A stretch of 64,000 bases of DNA from Acinetobacter chinensis (lineage in GTDB: Bacteria; Pseudomonadota; Gammaproteobacteria; Pseudomonadales; Moraxellaceae): the NCBI RefSeq assembly GCF_002165375.2, contig NZ_CP032134.1, positions 434,001-498,000 on the forward strand, given 5' to 3'. A program made the translations under genes and the position numbers. This document shows positions 25,581 through 34,817 of this stretch, piece by piece. Below the pieces are notes generated by a model. That model searched no databases. It saw only the letters and a list, made by a program, of their open reading frames with translations, and had not been told where the DNA came from. Position 1 is the first letter of the stretch. Every line of letters begins with the position of its first letter.

Positions 25581-26131
25581 ATGGGGAAATCAACCACCTT
25601 GGAACTGTTATGGTGTGAAGTCATTTTTCATTTTAATTGCAGGAGCGCAGTATATTAAGTTCTGCGGGATAAAAAACAGTAAATAGACAGTTTGAGTCAG
25701 GGCTGTATCAATGCTGTTATGTGGCTATTTAAATGCTGCTGTTTTAAATAAGATAATCAGCTTTAAAATAACTGAAGCAGAATTATAGAAAAAAAATGTC
25801 ATAAACAATCTTTCACTTATAAGTCGGTTGTGTGGATTTTATTATTTTAAAAAAGATTTAAACAAAAAAACGCTAATAGCCTCTTAAGGGAAATATAAAA
25901 ACATAAATCAATTCATCATAATATCTGAGCTTTAATCATAATATGCAATAAACCGCAGTCGTTTCATATCATGTCTTATTGTTAAAAAATATTAAGATTT
26001 CTGAGTCCGGGATTATTTTTACAGTCAGGTTCAGTATTTAACAGAATCCTTAATACTGTGGTCGGATTTTTTTTAACTTTATAGTTCAGCATGATGGCGT
26101 TATAGCTTAATTTGATCACTGGGAATAAGCC
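25581..26131. promoter_or_regulatory. Long AT-rich region upstream of the porin gene
   Basis: About 550 bases with no ORF worth calling. It should contain the porin promoter and possibly a long leader. I see no tRNA or strong hairpin in it. Confidence 0.4.
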
Positions 26132-27373
26132 ATGCGTCGTCAAAATTTATGGATAGCAATTCTTGCTGCGACAGCAACATTAGGAACATCTGCAACTTAT
26201 GCAGACTTTGTTGACGATAGCCAGGTACAGCTAAAACTGAAAAACTTTTATCTGGACCGTCAGTATGATTCTGCTCCACAGAATAACTGGGGAAGCTGGT
26301 CACAAGGCATTACACTGGATGCCAAATCCGGTTATCAGGATATCGGTGCGGGCATTCAGGTCGGTGCAGATGTACTGGTACAGCATGCCTTCAAACTGAA
26401 TGGTCGTGATAAGAATCCAGACTGGGTTCTGCCTCATGATGGTAAAGAATCTAAAGACAATTTCGGTAAAGTCGGTGCGACTTTAAAAGCCAAAGTAGCT
26501 CAGACTGAATTAAAAGTAGGTGAGTTACTTCCTGTTTCACCTGTGCTGGTGTTCGACCCATCACGTCAGCTGTTGACTACATACAGTGGCGCATGGCTGG
26601 AGTCTAAAGATCTGAAAGATACCAAGCTGACTCTGGCTTATATTGATGGGATCAACAACCGTTATGATAACCAGTTCCGTGATCTGACGAAGTTTGCTCC
26701 GCCGGCCTATGACAATGGTGCAGAAGCAGACGGCATGTATATTGCGGGTGTGGATCACCAGTTTACTAAAGATATCGGTGCAAGTTACTGGTATGCAGAT
26801 GTGCGTGATATTTATCAGCAGCATTATGTCGGGCTGAACTACAACCATCAGTTTGGACAGAAGACTAAGCTGAATACCCATGCACGTTATTTTGATAATT
26901 CAGAATCTGGCGACAAACTGTACGGAAAAATTGATAATCAGGCCGTTTCACTGGGTGCAAAACTGACACATGGCGCACATACACTGGGTCTGGGTTATCA
27001 GCAGATGATGGGTGATAATACCTTCCCAACCATTGGTGGATGGGTGCCACAGCCTTATCTGGTGAACTGGGGCATTGCGACATTTACCAATGTGGATGAA
27101 AAATCATGGGGCTTTACTTATGGTTATGATTTCTCTGAACTGGGTGCAAAAGGTCTGAATGCAACTGCTATTTATTTCACAGGCTACGATGCAGAAGTGG
27201 CTGGGAAAAAAGATCAGAAGTCTGATGAATGGAATGTGATTGTGAATTACATCGTTCCAGAAGGGAAACTGAAAGGTCTGGGTGTGCAGGGTATGTTCAT
27301 TGATACCAATTTTGACTGGAAGTCTGATTTAAGAGAATACCGTGTAGCAACAACCTACACTTATAAATTCTAA
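26132..27373 (+). CDS. OprD-family outer-membrane porin
   Basis: The 413-residue protein has a signal peptide (MRRQNLWIAILAATATLGTS, cleavage near ATYA-D). OprD-type signatures include LKLKNFYLDRQYDS, WSQGITLDAKSGY, VGELLPVSPVLVFDPSRQLL and the final RVATTYTYKF ending in Phe, which inserts into the outer membrane. OprD porins pass carboxylates and amino acids. Position between the mhpDFE operon and the mhpC-like gene suggests uptake of an aromatic acid such as phenylpropionate. It has its own terminator, so it is probably a single-gene unit. Confidence 0.9.
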   Translation: MRRQNLWIAILAATATLGTSATYADFVDDSQVQLKLKNFYLDRQYDSAPQNNWGSWSQGITLDAKSGYQDIGAGIQVGADVLVQHAFKLNGRDKNPDWVLPHDGKESKDNFGKVGATLKAKVAQTELKVGELLPVSPVLVFDPSRQLLTTYSGAWLESKDLKDTKLTLAYIDGINNRYDNQFRDLTKFAPPAYDNGAEADGMYIAGVDHQFTKDIGASYWYADVRDIYQQHYVGLNYNHQFGQKTKLNTHARYFDNSESGDKLYGKIDNQAVSLGAKLTHGAHTLGLGYQQMMGDNTFPTIGGWVPQPYLVNWGIATFTNVDEKSWGFTYGYDFSELGAKGLNATAIYFTGYDAEVAGKKDQKSDEWNVIVNYIVPEGKLKGLGVQGMFIDTNFDWKSDLREYRVATTYTYKF

Positions 27374-27382
27374 GAACAGATA

Positions 27383-27410
27383 AAAAGAGCGGCAGATCTG
27401 CCGCTCTTTT
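27383..27410 (+). terminator. Terminator of the porin gene
   Basis: Perfect 14-bp palindrome (AAAAGAGCGGCAGA and its complement) with a T-run, 10 bases after the porin stop. Another hairpin (ATATTCAG-GAG-CTGAATAT, 27429-27447) follows. Confidence 0.9.
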
Positions 27411-27656
27411 TTACTTAATGGAAACGGAATATTCAGGAGCTGAATATCCTGAAAAAATTAAGGGTATTTAATAAAATAAAACTTTTAAAATCAAATATTT
27501 GAATTATAGTTTTTTTATTTAGAGTGATCGTAAATTTGTATCAGTTTCATTGCTTTGAACAGGTAATATTGGGGAACAGAGATAAGTATTCTGGTCTGTC
27601 CATATTTAAAAAAGGCAGACTGGATTGAAGAGCCAGCAGCAATACGAGGAGTAAGT

Positions 27657-28514
27657 ATGAGCACAGTTCAGATTCCTGATTATACAACGGATGCATTTTT
27701 TGGTCTTGAAGACAAATGGATTGAAACTGCGGAAGGTGAGCTGACCCATTACCATGAAGTTGGAACAGGAACTCCGATTCTGTTTTTACATGGTTCTGGT
27801 ACAGGTGTTTCTGCCGCTGCAAACTGGTGGCTGAACCTGCCACAGATTGGAGAGCAGGCACGCTGTATCGCAATTGATACCATTGGTTATGGTCAGACGG
27901 TTGTTGCACCGAATACCGCTTATGGTATCCGTGCATGGGTGGATCATGCGATCCGTACCCTGGATGCACTAGGGATTGAAAAAACATGGCTGGTGGGTAA
28001 TTCACTGGGTGGATGGTTGGCATTCCAGCTGGCACTGGACTATCCGGATCGTGTGCTCGGTATTGTGTCTATGGGGACTGGCGGTGCTAAACAGACTGCT
28101 GCACTGAAAGCACATGCGAACCCTGTACTGACTGAAGAAGGCATTAAAAAAACCTTGTCCATGTTTGTAGTTGATAAATCCCTGATCACAGATGAACTGG
28201 TTAAAGTCCGCTATGAAGCAGCTAAAAATGACTATGCATCTGACCGTCTGATGGATGTAGTTGGTGCACGTGACCGTGACCGTTTTGAGTTCCCACTTGA
28301 TTTTGAAAAAATGAAAGACATTACTGTGCCTGTACTGTTGATTCATGGTGTGCAGGATGTGGTAATTCCAGTGTCACGTTCATGGGATATTTTAAATACG
28401 GTCCCTCATGCTGATGCACACATTTTCAGTCAGTGTGGTCACTGGTCACAGGTGGAAAAATCTGAAGAATTCAATACCGTGATCAAAGACTATTTAACCG
28501 CACGTGGCGTGTAA
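27657..28514 (+). CDS. Alpha/beta hydrolase, MhpC-like ring-cleavage product hydrolase
   Basis: This 285-residue hydrolase has Ser116 in GNSLGG, Asp234 in HGVQDVVIP and His262 in QCGHWSQ as catalytic triad. The oxyanion region HGSGTGVSAAANWW fits the C-C bond hydrolases of meta-cleavage pathways (MhpC, BphD, TodF). In the phenylpropionate route it would cut 2-hydroxy-6-ketonona-2,4-dienedioate into succinate (or fumarate) and 2-hydroxypenta-2,4-dienoate, the substrate of MhpD. It is the only such hydrolase in the cluster. I call it MhpC by role rather than by close match. GAGGAG lies 8 bases upstream of the ATG. Confidence 0.82.
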   Translation: MSTVQIPDYTTDAFFGLEDKWIETAEGELTHYHEVGTGTPILFLHGSGTGVSAAANWWLNLPQIGEQARCIAIDTIGYGQTVVAPNTAYGIRAWVDHAIRTLDALGIEKTWLVGNSLGGWLAFQLALDYPDRVLGIVSMGTGGAKQTAALKAHANPVLTEEGIKKTLSMFVVDKSLITDELVKVRYEAAKNDYASDRLMDVVGARDRDRFEFPLDFEKMKDITVPVLLIHGVQDVVIPVSRSWDILNTVPHADAHIFSQCGHWSQVEKSEEFNTVIKDYLTARGV

Positions 28515-28535
28515 GTTTTCTATATTGATTCATCA

Positions 28536-28563
28536 AAAGGATGGCGCAAGCTGTCCTTTTTTT
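28536..28563 (+). terminator. Terminator of the hydrolase gene
   Basis: A 10-bp stem AAAGGATGGC/GCTGTCCTTT (two G-T pairs), loop GCAA and a T-run. Confidence 0.85.
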
Positions 28564-28595
28564 ATGGCTGCCTGTTTCTCTCAGCAGTCAGTGTT

Positions 28596-29273
28596 TCACC
28601 CCATAATCAAACTCGCTGCAACATTAATACAGATTGCCAGGATTGTGGTGTTGAATCCGTATGCCAGCAATATATGTAAGGTGTTGAGTACACGCATGTT
28701 GCGCGATGTCACGGACACATCAGCAGTCTGTGCGGACGTACCGCAGACATAGCTGAAATAAATGAAATCAGGGTACAGGGGCTGAGGTGTTTTTGGGAAA
28801 TCCAGTCCACCATCCTGGTCTTTGTCCAGTGCAAGATAAAAGTCATGTGCATAATGAACAGCAAAAACAGTATGCATAAAAAACCAGGCAAAAATAATAG
28901 TGCTGATAGAGAGAATGAGATGTCGGCTTTTCAGTAGATGATCAGTGGGCAGATCTGACAGTTCAACAAAAATGGCAATAAAGCACATGATTAAGGTCAG
29001 TAGAACAAGTAACAGAATAATCCATTTGCTGCCATCCTGCTGCTGAGCCCGTTTCAGAATATGCTGCTGAGTTGTGGACCAGAGCATTTTCATGGTAATA
29101 CTCAGGTAGATAAATACTGAAATATTCCAGCTCAGTAAAACAGCACTGGACCAGTGCCATTCACTGATCAGTCTGATGACTATATAAAGCAGTGCGGTGA
29201 GCAGAAAAGTAACAAAAAAGTAAGGGCGGGACTGAATTCCTGTTTTCATCCGATGAATATGACGCATAGGCAT
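28596..29273 (-). CDS. DUF1345 multi-pass membrane protein
   Basis: The 225-residue protein has about five hydrophobic segments (near 17-35, 42-60, 83-103, 118-137 and 199-222). DUF1345 signatures are YPDFIYFSYVCGTSAQTADV and ILSISTIIFAWFFMHTVFAVHYA. The family function is unknown. It lies on the minus strand between the mhpC-like gene and the hcaR-like gene and does not look like part of the pathway. Met1 or Met3 could be the start. Confidence 0.8.
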   Translation of the reverse strand: MPMRHIHRMKTGIQSRPYFFVTFLLTALLYIVIRLISEWHWSSAVLLSWNISVFIYLSITMKMLWSTTQQHILKRAQQQDGSKWIILLLVLLTLIMCFIAIFVELSDLPTDHLLKSRHLILSISTIIFAWFFMHTVFAVHYAHDFYLALDKDQDGGLDFPKTPQPLYPDFIYFSYVCGTSAQTADVSVTSRNMRVLNTLHILLAYGFNTTILAICINVAASLIMG

Positions 29274-29488
29274 AGTGATTTATCCCTGATTTATTCTGTT
29301 TCTTTAACATTATTTTAATTCATATCCATGGGCTTCATTAGACTTAAGTTGTAAAGCTGTTTTATTTTTAGGTGGTTATCAGTCTCGGAAATAAAAGTTA
29401 TACGTTATTTCCAATAAGTCAGTTCAGTCTCAGGGGATTTATTTTGCAGTCAGATGTATTTATCTGATCAAATGTTATCGTATCTGTA

Positions 29489-29528
29489 TAAAAAAAAGCA
29501 CCAGTATTCAATTTAAAAATACTGGTGC
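29489..29528 (-). terminator. Terminator of the hcaR-like gene
   Basis: Perfect 11-bp stem GCACCAGTATT/AATACTGGTGC; on the minus strand it is followed by seven or more T. It lies 35 bases after the LysR stop. Confidence 0.88.
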
Positions 29529-29562
29529 ATGAAAACAGTATAAGCTGCAAGTTAAAAGTTAA

Positions 29563-30462
29563 TCAGTCACGATTAATATTCAGATAAAAAACACGGCTCA
29601 GTAATTCAATAAATTTATTGACGGATTCTGAGGTGCTGTTTTTACGGTAGCTGACATAAAGATCCAGATAAGGCAGCTCTACATCCAGAGGGCGGATTAC
29701 GGTATTGCTCATGGTCAGAGGGGCAATATAACCCGGCAGGATCGTACAGCCTAGTCCCATACCAATTGAGTTGATATTGAACAGAATATTGTCAGCTTTC
29801 TGAACAATGTTGAATTCAATACTGTTGGTTTTTGCAAAATCGAGAATCGTGTTATGGAGGGTCAGGGACTGCTCCGCAGCAGGGATAATAAAATCTATAC
29901 CATTCAGTGCTTTAACTGGAATTCTTTCGTATTTTGCTAAAGGGTGATCTTTGGGCAGAATAAAAATAAGAGGTTCACGCAGTACAAACTGACTTTCCAC
30001 TTCGTCATTGTGAAAGTTATGGCGTGTAAAGGTGATATCCAGCTCACCCTTTTTCAGTGCTTTCATCTGATCAGTGTTGTTCATGCTGAGCAGTTCAATT
30101 TTCAGATCTGGATTCTGAACCCGTAAATTGGGCAGAACATAAGGGAAAATTTTCATTTCAGCGACAGGAACGAAACCAATGCGGAGCATCTGCTGTTTAG
30201 CCTTGGACACCTGACGGGCCATGGCAATGGCTTTGTCTGCCTGCGCCAAGGTCAGACGTGCCTGTTCAAGAAATACAGCACCTTCTTCAGTCAGTTCGAC
30301 TTTACGCTTGGTACGATGCAGAAGCTTTACACCAACGTCTTCTTCGAGGTCTTTGATCTGCTGACTTAAAGAGGGTTGTGCGGTATAAAGTTTGAGTGCA
30401 GCCTTACTGAAGTTGAGTTCTTCGGCAACAGTAATGAAGTAGCGAAGGTGACGTAATTCCAT
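29563..30462 (-). CDS. hcaR: LysR-family regulator, HcaR-like
   Basis: The 299-residue protein starts MELRHLRYFITVAEELNFSK with the LysR winged HTH (about 1-60, AALKLYTAQPSLSQQIKDLE) and a C-terminal effector-binding domain (IGFVPVAEMKIFPYVLP, GMGLGCTILPGYIAPL). The wording matches E. coli HcaR well, and it is divergent from hcaE as in E. coli. HcaR activates the dioxygenase genes with phenylpropionate or cinnamate. Here it could control the whole cluster since no MhpR-type regulator is present; this is inference. It is a single-gene unit with its own terminator. Confidence 0.85.
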   Translation of the reverse strand: MELRHLRYFITVAEELNFSKAALKLYTAQPSLSQQIKDLEEDVGVKLLHRTKRKVELTEEGAVFLEQARLTLAQADKAIAMARQVSKAKQQMLRIGFVPVAEMKIFPYVLPNLRVQNPDLKIELLSMNNTDQMKALKKGELDITFTRHNFHNDEVESQFVLREPLIFILPKDHPLAKYERIPVKALNGIDFIIPAAEQSLTLHNTILDFAKTNSIEFNIVQKADNILFNINSIGMGLGCTILPGYIAPLTMSNTVIRPLDVELPYLDLYVSYRKNSTSESVNKFIELLSRVFYLNINRD

Positions 30463-30495
30463 ATAAACAGTCCGATGAGTAATCCAAAAAATGTC

Positions 30496-30520
30496 TTACT
30501 ATAATTTCGAAAGAGTATAA
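30496..30520. promoter_or_regulatory. Imperfect palindrome, possible HcaR-like binding site
   Basis: Centred on TTTCGAAA with outer TTACT/AGTATAA, 34 bases upstream of the hcaR-like start, in the 280-base gap to hcaE. LysR proteins usually bind such T-N11-A sites beside their own promoters. The symmetry is weak, so this is tentative. Confidence 0.3.
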
Positions 30521-30742
30521 TCTATAAACAACTATGAGGTGAAGATTATTCTGCCATTTAGATAATAAATGGTTTGTGAGAATCAATCAGCTTTTTCATA
30601 TAAGAAATAACTGTGCTAATAATTGATAAAACGTATTAATTGAAACAAAAAAAATATTTCACCAAAATCATCTGAAAATCCATTATCCATGAAAGTTGAG
30701 TAATTAAGTTTGTGACCCCACGTTTGTCGCAGGAGAGCTTTC

Positions 30743-32110
30743 ATGAGTGGAAAAATTGATGTGCGTGAAATCGACGCTTTAGTCGATGCGCAAAATGGAC
30801 GTATCTCGCCATCCATCTATACCGACCCTGATCTGTACGAATTGGAACTTGAACGTGTGTTCGGTCGTACATGGTTATTCCTTTGCCATGAAAGCCAGAT
30901 TCCTAAGGCAGGCGATTTCTTCAATACCTACATGGGTGAAGATCCGATTATCGTGGCGCGTCAGAAAGACGGCTCAATCAAAGCATTTTTAAACCAGTGC
31001 CGTCACCGTTCCATGCGTGTCAGCTTTGCTGACTGTGGGAATACCCGTGCCTTTACCTGTCCATATCATGGCTGGTCTTATGGCGTGGATGGTTCACTGA
31101 AAGATATTCCACTGGAAGACCGTGCATTTCCACAGGGTGCCTGTAAAGAGCACTGGGGACTGGTAGAGGTTAACCGTGTTGAGTCTTATAAAGGACTGAT
31201 TTTTGGGTGCTGGGATGAGTCCACACCTGATCTGATCGAATATATGGGTGATATTGCCTGGTATCTGGATGGTGTGATTGATCGTCGTCCTGGCGGTACT
31301 GAAATCATCGGTGGTGTACACAAGTGGGAAATCGAGTGTAACTGGAAATTTGCAGCAGAGCAGTTTGCATCTGACCAGTATCACGCTCTGTTCTCGCATG
31401 CATCTGCAATCCAGGTACTGGGTGCAAAACCGGATGATGAATCATCTAAAAAATTAGGTGCTGCACAGACTGCACGTCCTGTGTGGGAAACGGCTAAAGA
31501 TGCGATCCAGTACGGTTCACGTGGTCATGGTTCAGGCTTCTTCTTTACTGAAAAACCGGATGCAAACGTCTGGGTGGATGGTGAGGTTGCCAACTATTTC
31601 CGTGAAACATTTGATGAAGTGAAAGAGCGTTTAGGCGAAGTCCGTGCATTACGTCTGGCGGGTCACAACACCATGTTCCCAACCATGTCCTGGTTGAACG
31701 GTACTGCAACACTTCGTGTATGGCATCCACGTGGTCCAAACAAAACTGAAGTGTGGGCGTTCTGTATTGCAGATGCTGAAGCGTCTCAGGAAGTCAAGGA
31801 AGCCTTTGAACGTTCTGCGACCCGTGCTTTTGGTCCTGCCGGTTTCCTTGAGCAGGATGACTCGGAAAACTGGATCGAAATTCAGAAAGTTCTGCGTGGC
31901 TATAAAGCACGTAAAAACCCGTTGATTATGGAAATGGGTCTGGGGAATGAAAAAGTCCGTGAAGATGGTATTCCGGGGATTACCAACTACATTTTCTCTG
32001 AAACAGCAGCACGTGGTATGTACCGTCGCTGGGCAGATTTATTGATTCATGAAAAATGGGAAGACGTGGAAGCAGCTGCTGAAGCGTATGAGAAGGAGCT
32101 TGTGAAATGA
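30743..32110 (+). CDS. hcaE: 3-phenylpropionate/cinnamate dioxygenase, alpha subunit
   Basis: The 455-residue oxygenase large subunit has the Rieske motif Cys86-x-His88 ... Cys106-x2-His109 (CRHRS and CPYHGW) and the mononuclear iron site Asp211, His214 and His219 in DQYHALFSH. Large parts match E. coli HcaE as I know it (FGRTWLFL, TEKPDANVWVDG, SWLNGTATLRVWHPRGP). With HcaF, HcaC and HcaD it adds O2 across the ring of phenylpropionate or cinnamate to give the cis-dihydrodiol. First gene of hcaE-F-C-B-mhpB-hcaD; AGGAG lies about 8 bases before the ATG. Confidence 0.95.
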   Translation: MSGKIDVREIDALVDAQNGRISPSIYTDPDLYELELERVFGRTWLFLCHESQIPKAGDFFNTYMGEDPIIVARQKDGSIKAFLNQCRHRSMRVSFADCGNTRAFTCPYHGWSYGVDGSLKDIPLEDRAFPQGACKEHWGLVEVNRVESYKGLIFGCWDESTPDLIEYMGDIAWYLDGVIDRRPGGTEIIGGVHKWEIECNWKFAAEQFASDQYHALFSHASAIQVLGAKPDDESSKKLGAAQTARPVWETAKDAIQYGSRGHGSGFFFTEKPDANVWVDGEVANYFRETFDEVKERLGEVRALRLAGHNTMFPTMSWLNGTATLRVWHPRGPNKTEVWAFCIADAEASQEVKEAFERSATRAFGPAGFLEQDDSENWIEIQKVLRGYKARKNPLIMEMGLGNEKVREDGIPGITNYIFSETAARGMYRRWADLLIHEKWEDVEAAAEAYEKELVK

Positions 32111-32625
32111 GTTTAGTCAGCTTAGAACTTCAGCATCAGATCAGCCAGTTTTTATACCGTGAAGCAAAGTTGCTGGATGACTGGAAATTCCGTGACTGGC
32201 TGGAAGTATTTGCAGAGGATATTTCATATACCTTGCGTACGACGCCAAATGCACAGACCCGTGACCGCCGCCGTTCAGTTGAACCACCAACGACGTGGGT
32301 GTTCAACGACAACAAACATTTACTGGAACGCCGTGTTGCACGTCTGGAAACGGGTATGGCATGGGCTGAAGAACCTCCATCTCGTACCACGCACATGGTT
32401 TCAAATGTGATCATTGAACCGACTGAAGTGGATGGTGAATACGATGTCTATGTCACTTACCTGTTGTACCGCACACAGAAAGAGAAAGATGTCACCATCT
32501 ACTGCGGTAAGCGTCACGACAAACTGCGTAAAGTTGAAGGTGGCTTAGGCTTCCAGATCTTCAACCGTAAGATCACCCTTGATCAGGTGACTTATAACTC
32601 ACATAACCTGAGTGTGTTCTTCTGA
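32107..32625 (+). CDS. hcaF: 3-phenylpropionate/cinnamate dioxygenase, beta subunit
   Basis: The 172-residue small subunit overlaps hcaE by four bases (ATGA). Signatures of the beta family are LLDDWKFRDWLEVFAEDISY, RLETGMAWAEEPPSRTTHMV and the final SHNLSVFF. It has a structural role in the alpha3beta3 oxygenase and no cofactor of its own. It ends with TGA overlapping the hcaC start, indicating tight coupling. Confidence 0.94.
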   Translation: MSLVSLELQHQISQFLYREAKLLDDWKFRDWLEVFAEDISYTLRTTPNAQTRDRRRSVEPPTTWVFNDNKHLLERRVARLETGMAWAEEPPSRTTHMVSNVIIEPTEVDGEYDVYVTYLLYRTQKEKDVTIYCGKRHDKLRKVEGGLGFQIFNRKITLDQVTYNSHNLSVFF

Positions 32626-32951
32626 TGAATAAGATTTTTGTTTGCCAGGTGGATGACCTGGATGAAGGCGACGCGCTGAAAGTGGATTGTGGCGTGAATG
32701 GTATTGAAGCGCTTGCAGTATTTAATAATGGCGGTGAGTTCTTCGCCATGAATGACCGTTGTTCGCATGGCAATGCTTCGATGTCTGAAGGTTATCTTGA
32801 AGATGACGGCACTGTGGAATGTCCATTACATTCAGCTCGTTTCTGTTTAAAAACAGGTGAAGCATTGTGTCTGCCTGCAACTGATCCAATCAAAACATTC
32901 CCTGTGATTGTGGAAGATGGGCAGTTGTTTGTAGAAATGGCAGGAGAGTGA
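32625..32951 (+). CDS. hcaC: Rieske ferredoxin subunit of the dioxygenase
   Basis: The 108-residue ferredoxin has the Rieske ligands Cys46-x-His48 (RCSHGNASMSEGY) and Cys66-x2-His69 (CPLHSARF). It carries electrons from HcaD to HcaE. Start and stop overlap or nearly touch the neighbours, so expression is at matched levels. The gene is intact. Confidence 0.95.
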   Translation: MNKIFVCQVDDLDEGDALKVDCGVNGIEALAVFNNGGEFFAMNDRCSHGNASMSEGYLEDDGTVECPLHSARFCLKTGEALCLPATDPIKTFPVIVEDGQLFVEMAGE

Positions 32952-32953
32952 TC

Positions 32954-33772
32954 ATGGGTTGGCTACAGGGCGAAGTTGCACTGATTACCGGCGGTGGTTC
33001 TGGTTTAGGCTGGGCACTGGTTGAGCGTTTTCTTGAAGAAGGTGCGAAGGTTGCCGTGCTTCAGCGTTCACAGTCAAAAGTGGATGCACTGAAAGCACAT
33101 TTTGGTGACCGCGTACTAGCGATTGCAGGAGATGTAGCCAGCTATGAAGATAATGCCCGTGCTGTAAAGGCGACTGTGGAACACTATGGCAAGCTTGACT
33201 GTTTTGTTGGAAATGCAGGTATCTGGGATCACTACGCAGATATCGTCAATACATCAGGTGAACAGCTTGAAAAAGCCTTTGATGAAATCATGGGCATTAA
33301 CACCAAGTCTTTAATCCTGGGTGCCAAGGCTGCACTTGATGCATTGATAGCTTCTGAAGGTTCCATCATATTTACTTTGTCTAATTCCGCACTGTATTCA
33401 GCAGGCGGAGGCCCTGTGTACACAGCATCCAAGCATGCTGGTGTGGGTGTGATGAAGGAACTGGCTTATGAGCTTGCGCCTAAAGTACGAGTGAACGCTG
33501 TGGCGCCCTCAGGTATGAATGTCAACATTAAAGGCGCGGCATCTCTGGGTCAGGAAAATCTTGGTTTACTGGATGCGCGTGATCCTGAGAAGATCGCCCG
33601 CGGTATGCCGCTCAACTTCTTACCAGAACCCGAAGATATGACTGGTTCTTACGTTTTACTGGCATCCCGTCAGAACAACCGTCCACTGACGGGTGTTTTA
33701 ATCAATGCAGAATGTGGCTTAGGTATCCGTGGTTTACGTCAACCGCGTGCCGGCTTCTTTGACGAAATTTAA
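32954..33772 (+). CDS. hcaB: cis-dihydrodiol dehydrogenase (SDR family)
   Basis: I chose the ATG at 32954 because GGAGAG lies 5 bases upstream; the frame opens with GTG two codons earlier. The 272-residue short-chain dehydrogenase has TGGGSGLGWAL (NAD-binding), the NAG motif GNAGIWDH, catalytic Ser in TLSNSALYS and Tyr-x3-Lys in YTASKHAG. It oxidises the dihydrodiol to 2,3-dihydroxyphenylpropionate or -cinnamate. Sequence agrees with E. coli HcaB, including the C-terminal GLGIRGLRQPRAG. Confidence 0.93.
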   Translation: MGWLQGEVALITGGGSGLGWALVERFLEEGAKVAVLQRSQSKVDALKAHFGDRVLAIAGDVASYEDNARAVKATVEHYGKLDCFVGNAGIWDHYADIVNTSGEQLEKAFDEIMGINTKSLILGAKAALDALIASEGSIIFTLSNSALYSAGGGPVYTASKHAGVGVMKELAYELAPKVRVNAVAPSGMNVNIKGAASLGQENLGLLDARDPEKIARGMPLNFLPEPEDMTGSYVLLASRQNNRPLTGVLINAECGLGIRGLRQPRAGFFDEI

Positions 33773-33838
33773 TCCGTCTGAAACGTAAAGGACTTACTCG
33801 GCAGCCGATTCTGGCTGCCTTCCGTTCAGGAGTTACAC

Positions 33839-34801
33839 ATGGCCGTTAAACTTATTTGTGCATCGCACAGCCCCTTAATGGAATTTGCTTCTCCGCAAGA
33901 GAAATACAAAGAGGAAAAAGTCCGTGAGACTTTTGCCAGACTTGCAAAAGAAGTTGAAAATTACGATCCGACTCTAATCATCACCTTTGGTCCAGACCAT
34001 TTTAATGGTTTTTTCTATGACCTGATGCCGAGCTTCTGCGTGGGGATTCGTGCCACAGCAGCAGGGGACTGGGACTATGGTAAAGACAATGATCATATCA
34101 ATGTTCCAGAAGACACAGCGATTGATTTAGTGCGCCGTGTACTGGATGAGGGTGTTGATGTTGCCTATTCATACCGTATGCAGGCCGATCATGGTGTGAC
34201 TCAACCCCTGCATTTTCTGTGCGGTGGAAAACTGGATCGTTACCCAACCATTCCGATTTTCATCAATGGTGCTGCTGCACCGATGCCAACTACCAAGCGT
34301 ACAGTGGCTTTAGGTCGTGCAGTGGGTCAGTTTGTTAAATCATTGAACTTTGAAAATGAACGTGTCCTGATTTTAGGAACAGGTGGCTTATCACACGATC
34401 CACCAACACCTCAGATGGGTTCAGTACCACCTGAAGTGGAAGAGTTCCTGATCTGTGGACGTAATCCAAGTGAAGAAGCGCGTAACAACCGCCAGGCAAA
34501 AGTCATTTCAGTTGGACAACGCCTGGCTGCGGGAGATAAATCAGTTTCAGTACCGCTGAATCCTGAATGGGATCGTGCCTTGCTTGAGACTTTTGCCAAA
34601 GCTGACTTTGCAACGATTGAAGCGATGACTGAAGCTGAAATCCGTAAAGATGGAGGTCGTGGCGGTCAGGAAGTCCGTTCATGGATGGCAGCATTTGCAG
34701 CTATGCATGAAGTGGGTGAATACGACATGACCACACATTGCTACGAAGATATTAGTGAGTGGATTGCGGGCTTCGGCATCGTATCTGCTGAATTGAAATA
34801 A
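33839..34801 (+). CDS. mhpB: 2,3-dihydroxyphenylpropionate 1,2-dioxygenase
   Basis: The 320-residue protein matches the class III extradiol dioxygenase MhpB: ICASHSPLMEFASPQ, TFGPDHFNGFFYDLMPSFCVG, YRMQADHGVTQPLHFL, LGTGGLSHDPPTPQMG and the final EWIAGFGIVSAELK. His residues in these motifs bind the iron. It opens the catechol ring of 2,3-dihydroxyphenylpropionate. In E. coli this gene lies in the mhp operon, far from hca; here it sits between hcaB and hcaD. A 66-base gap with AGGAG upstream separates it from hcaB. Confidence 0.94.
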   Translation: MAVKLICASHSPLMEFASPQEKYKEEKVRETFARLAKEVENYDPTLIITFGPDHFNGFFYDLMPSFCVGIRATAAGDWDYGKDNDHINVPEDTAIDLVRRVLDEGVDVAYSYRMQADHGVTQPLHFLCGGKLDRYPTIPIFINGAAAPMPTTKRTVALGRAVGQFVKSLNFENERVLILGTGGLSHDPPTPQMGSVPPEVEEFLICGRNPSEEARNNRQAKVISVGQRLAAGDKSVSVPLNPEWDRALLETFAKADFATIEAMTEAEIRKDGGRGGQEVRSWMAAFAAMHEVGEYDMTTHCYEDISEWIAGFGIVSAELK

Positions 34802-34817
34802 ATAAAGGAAATCTCCC

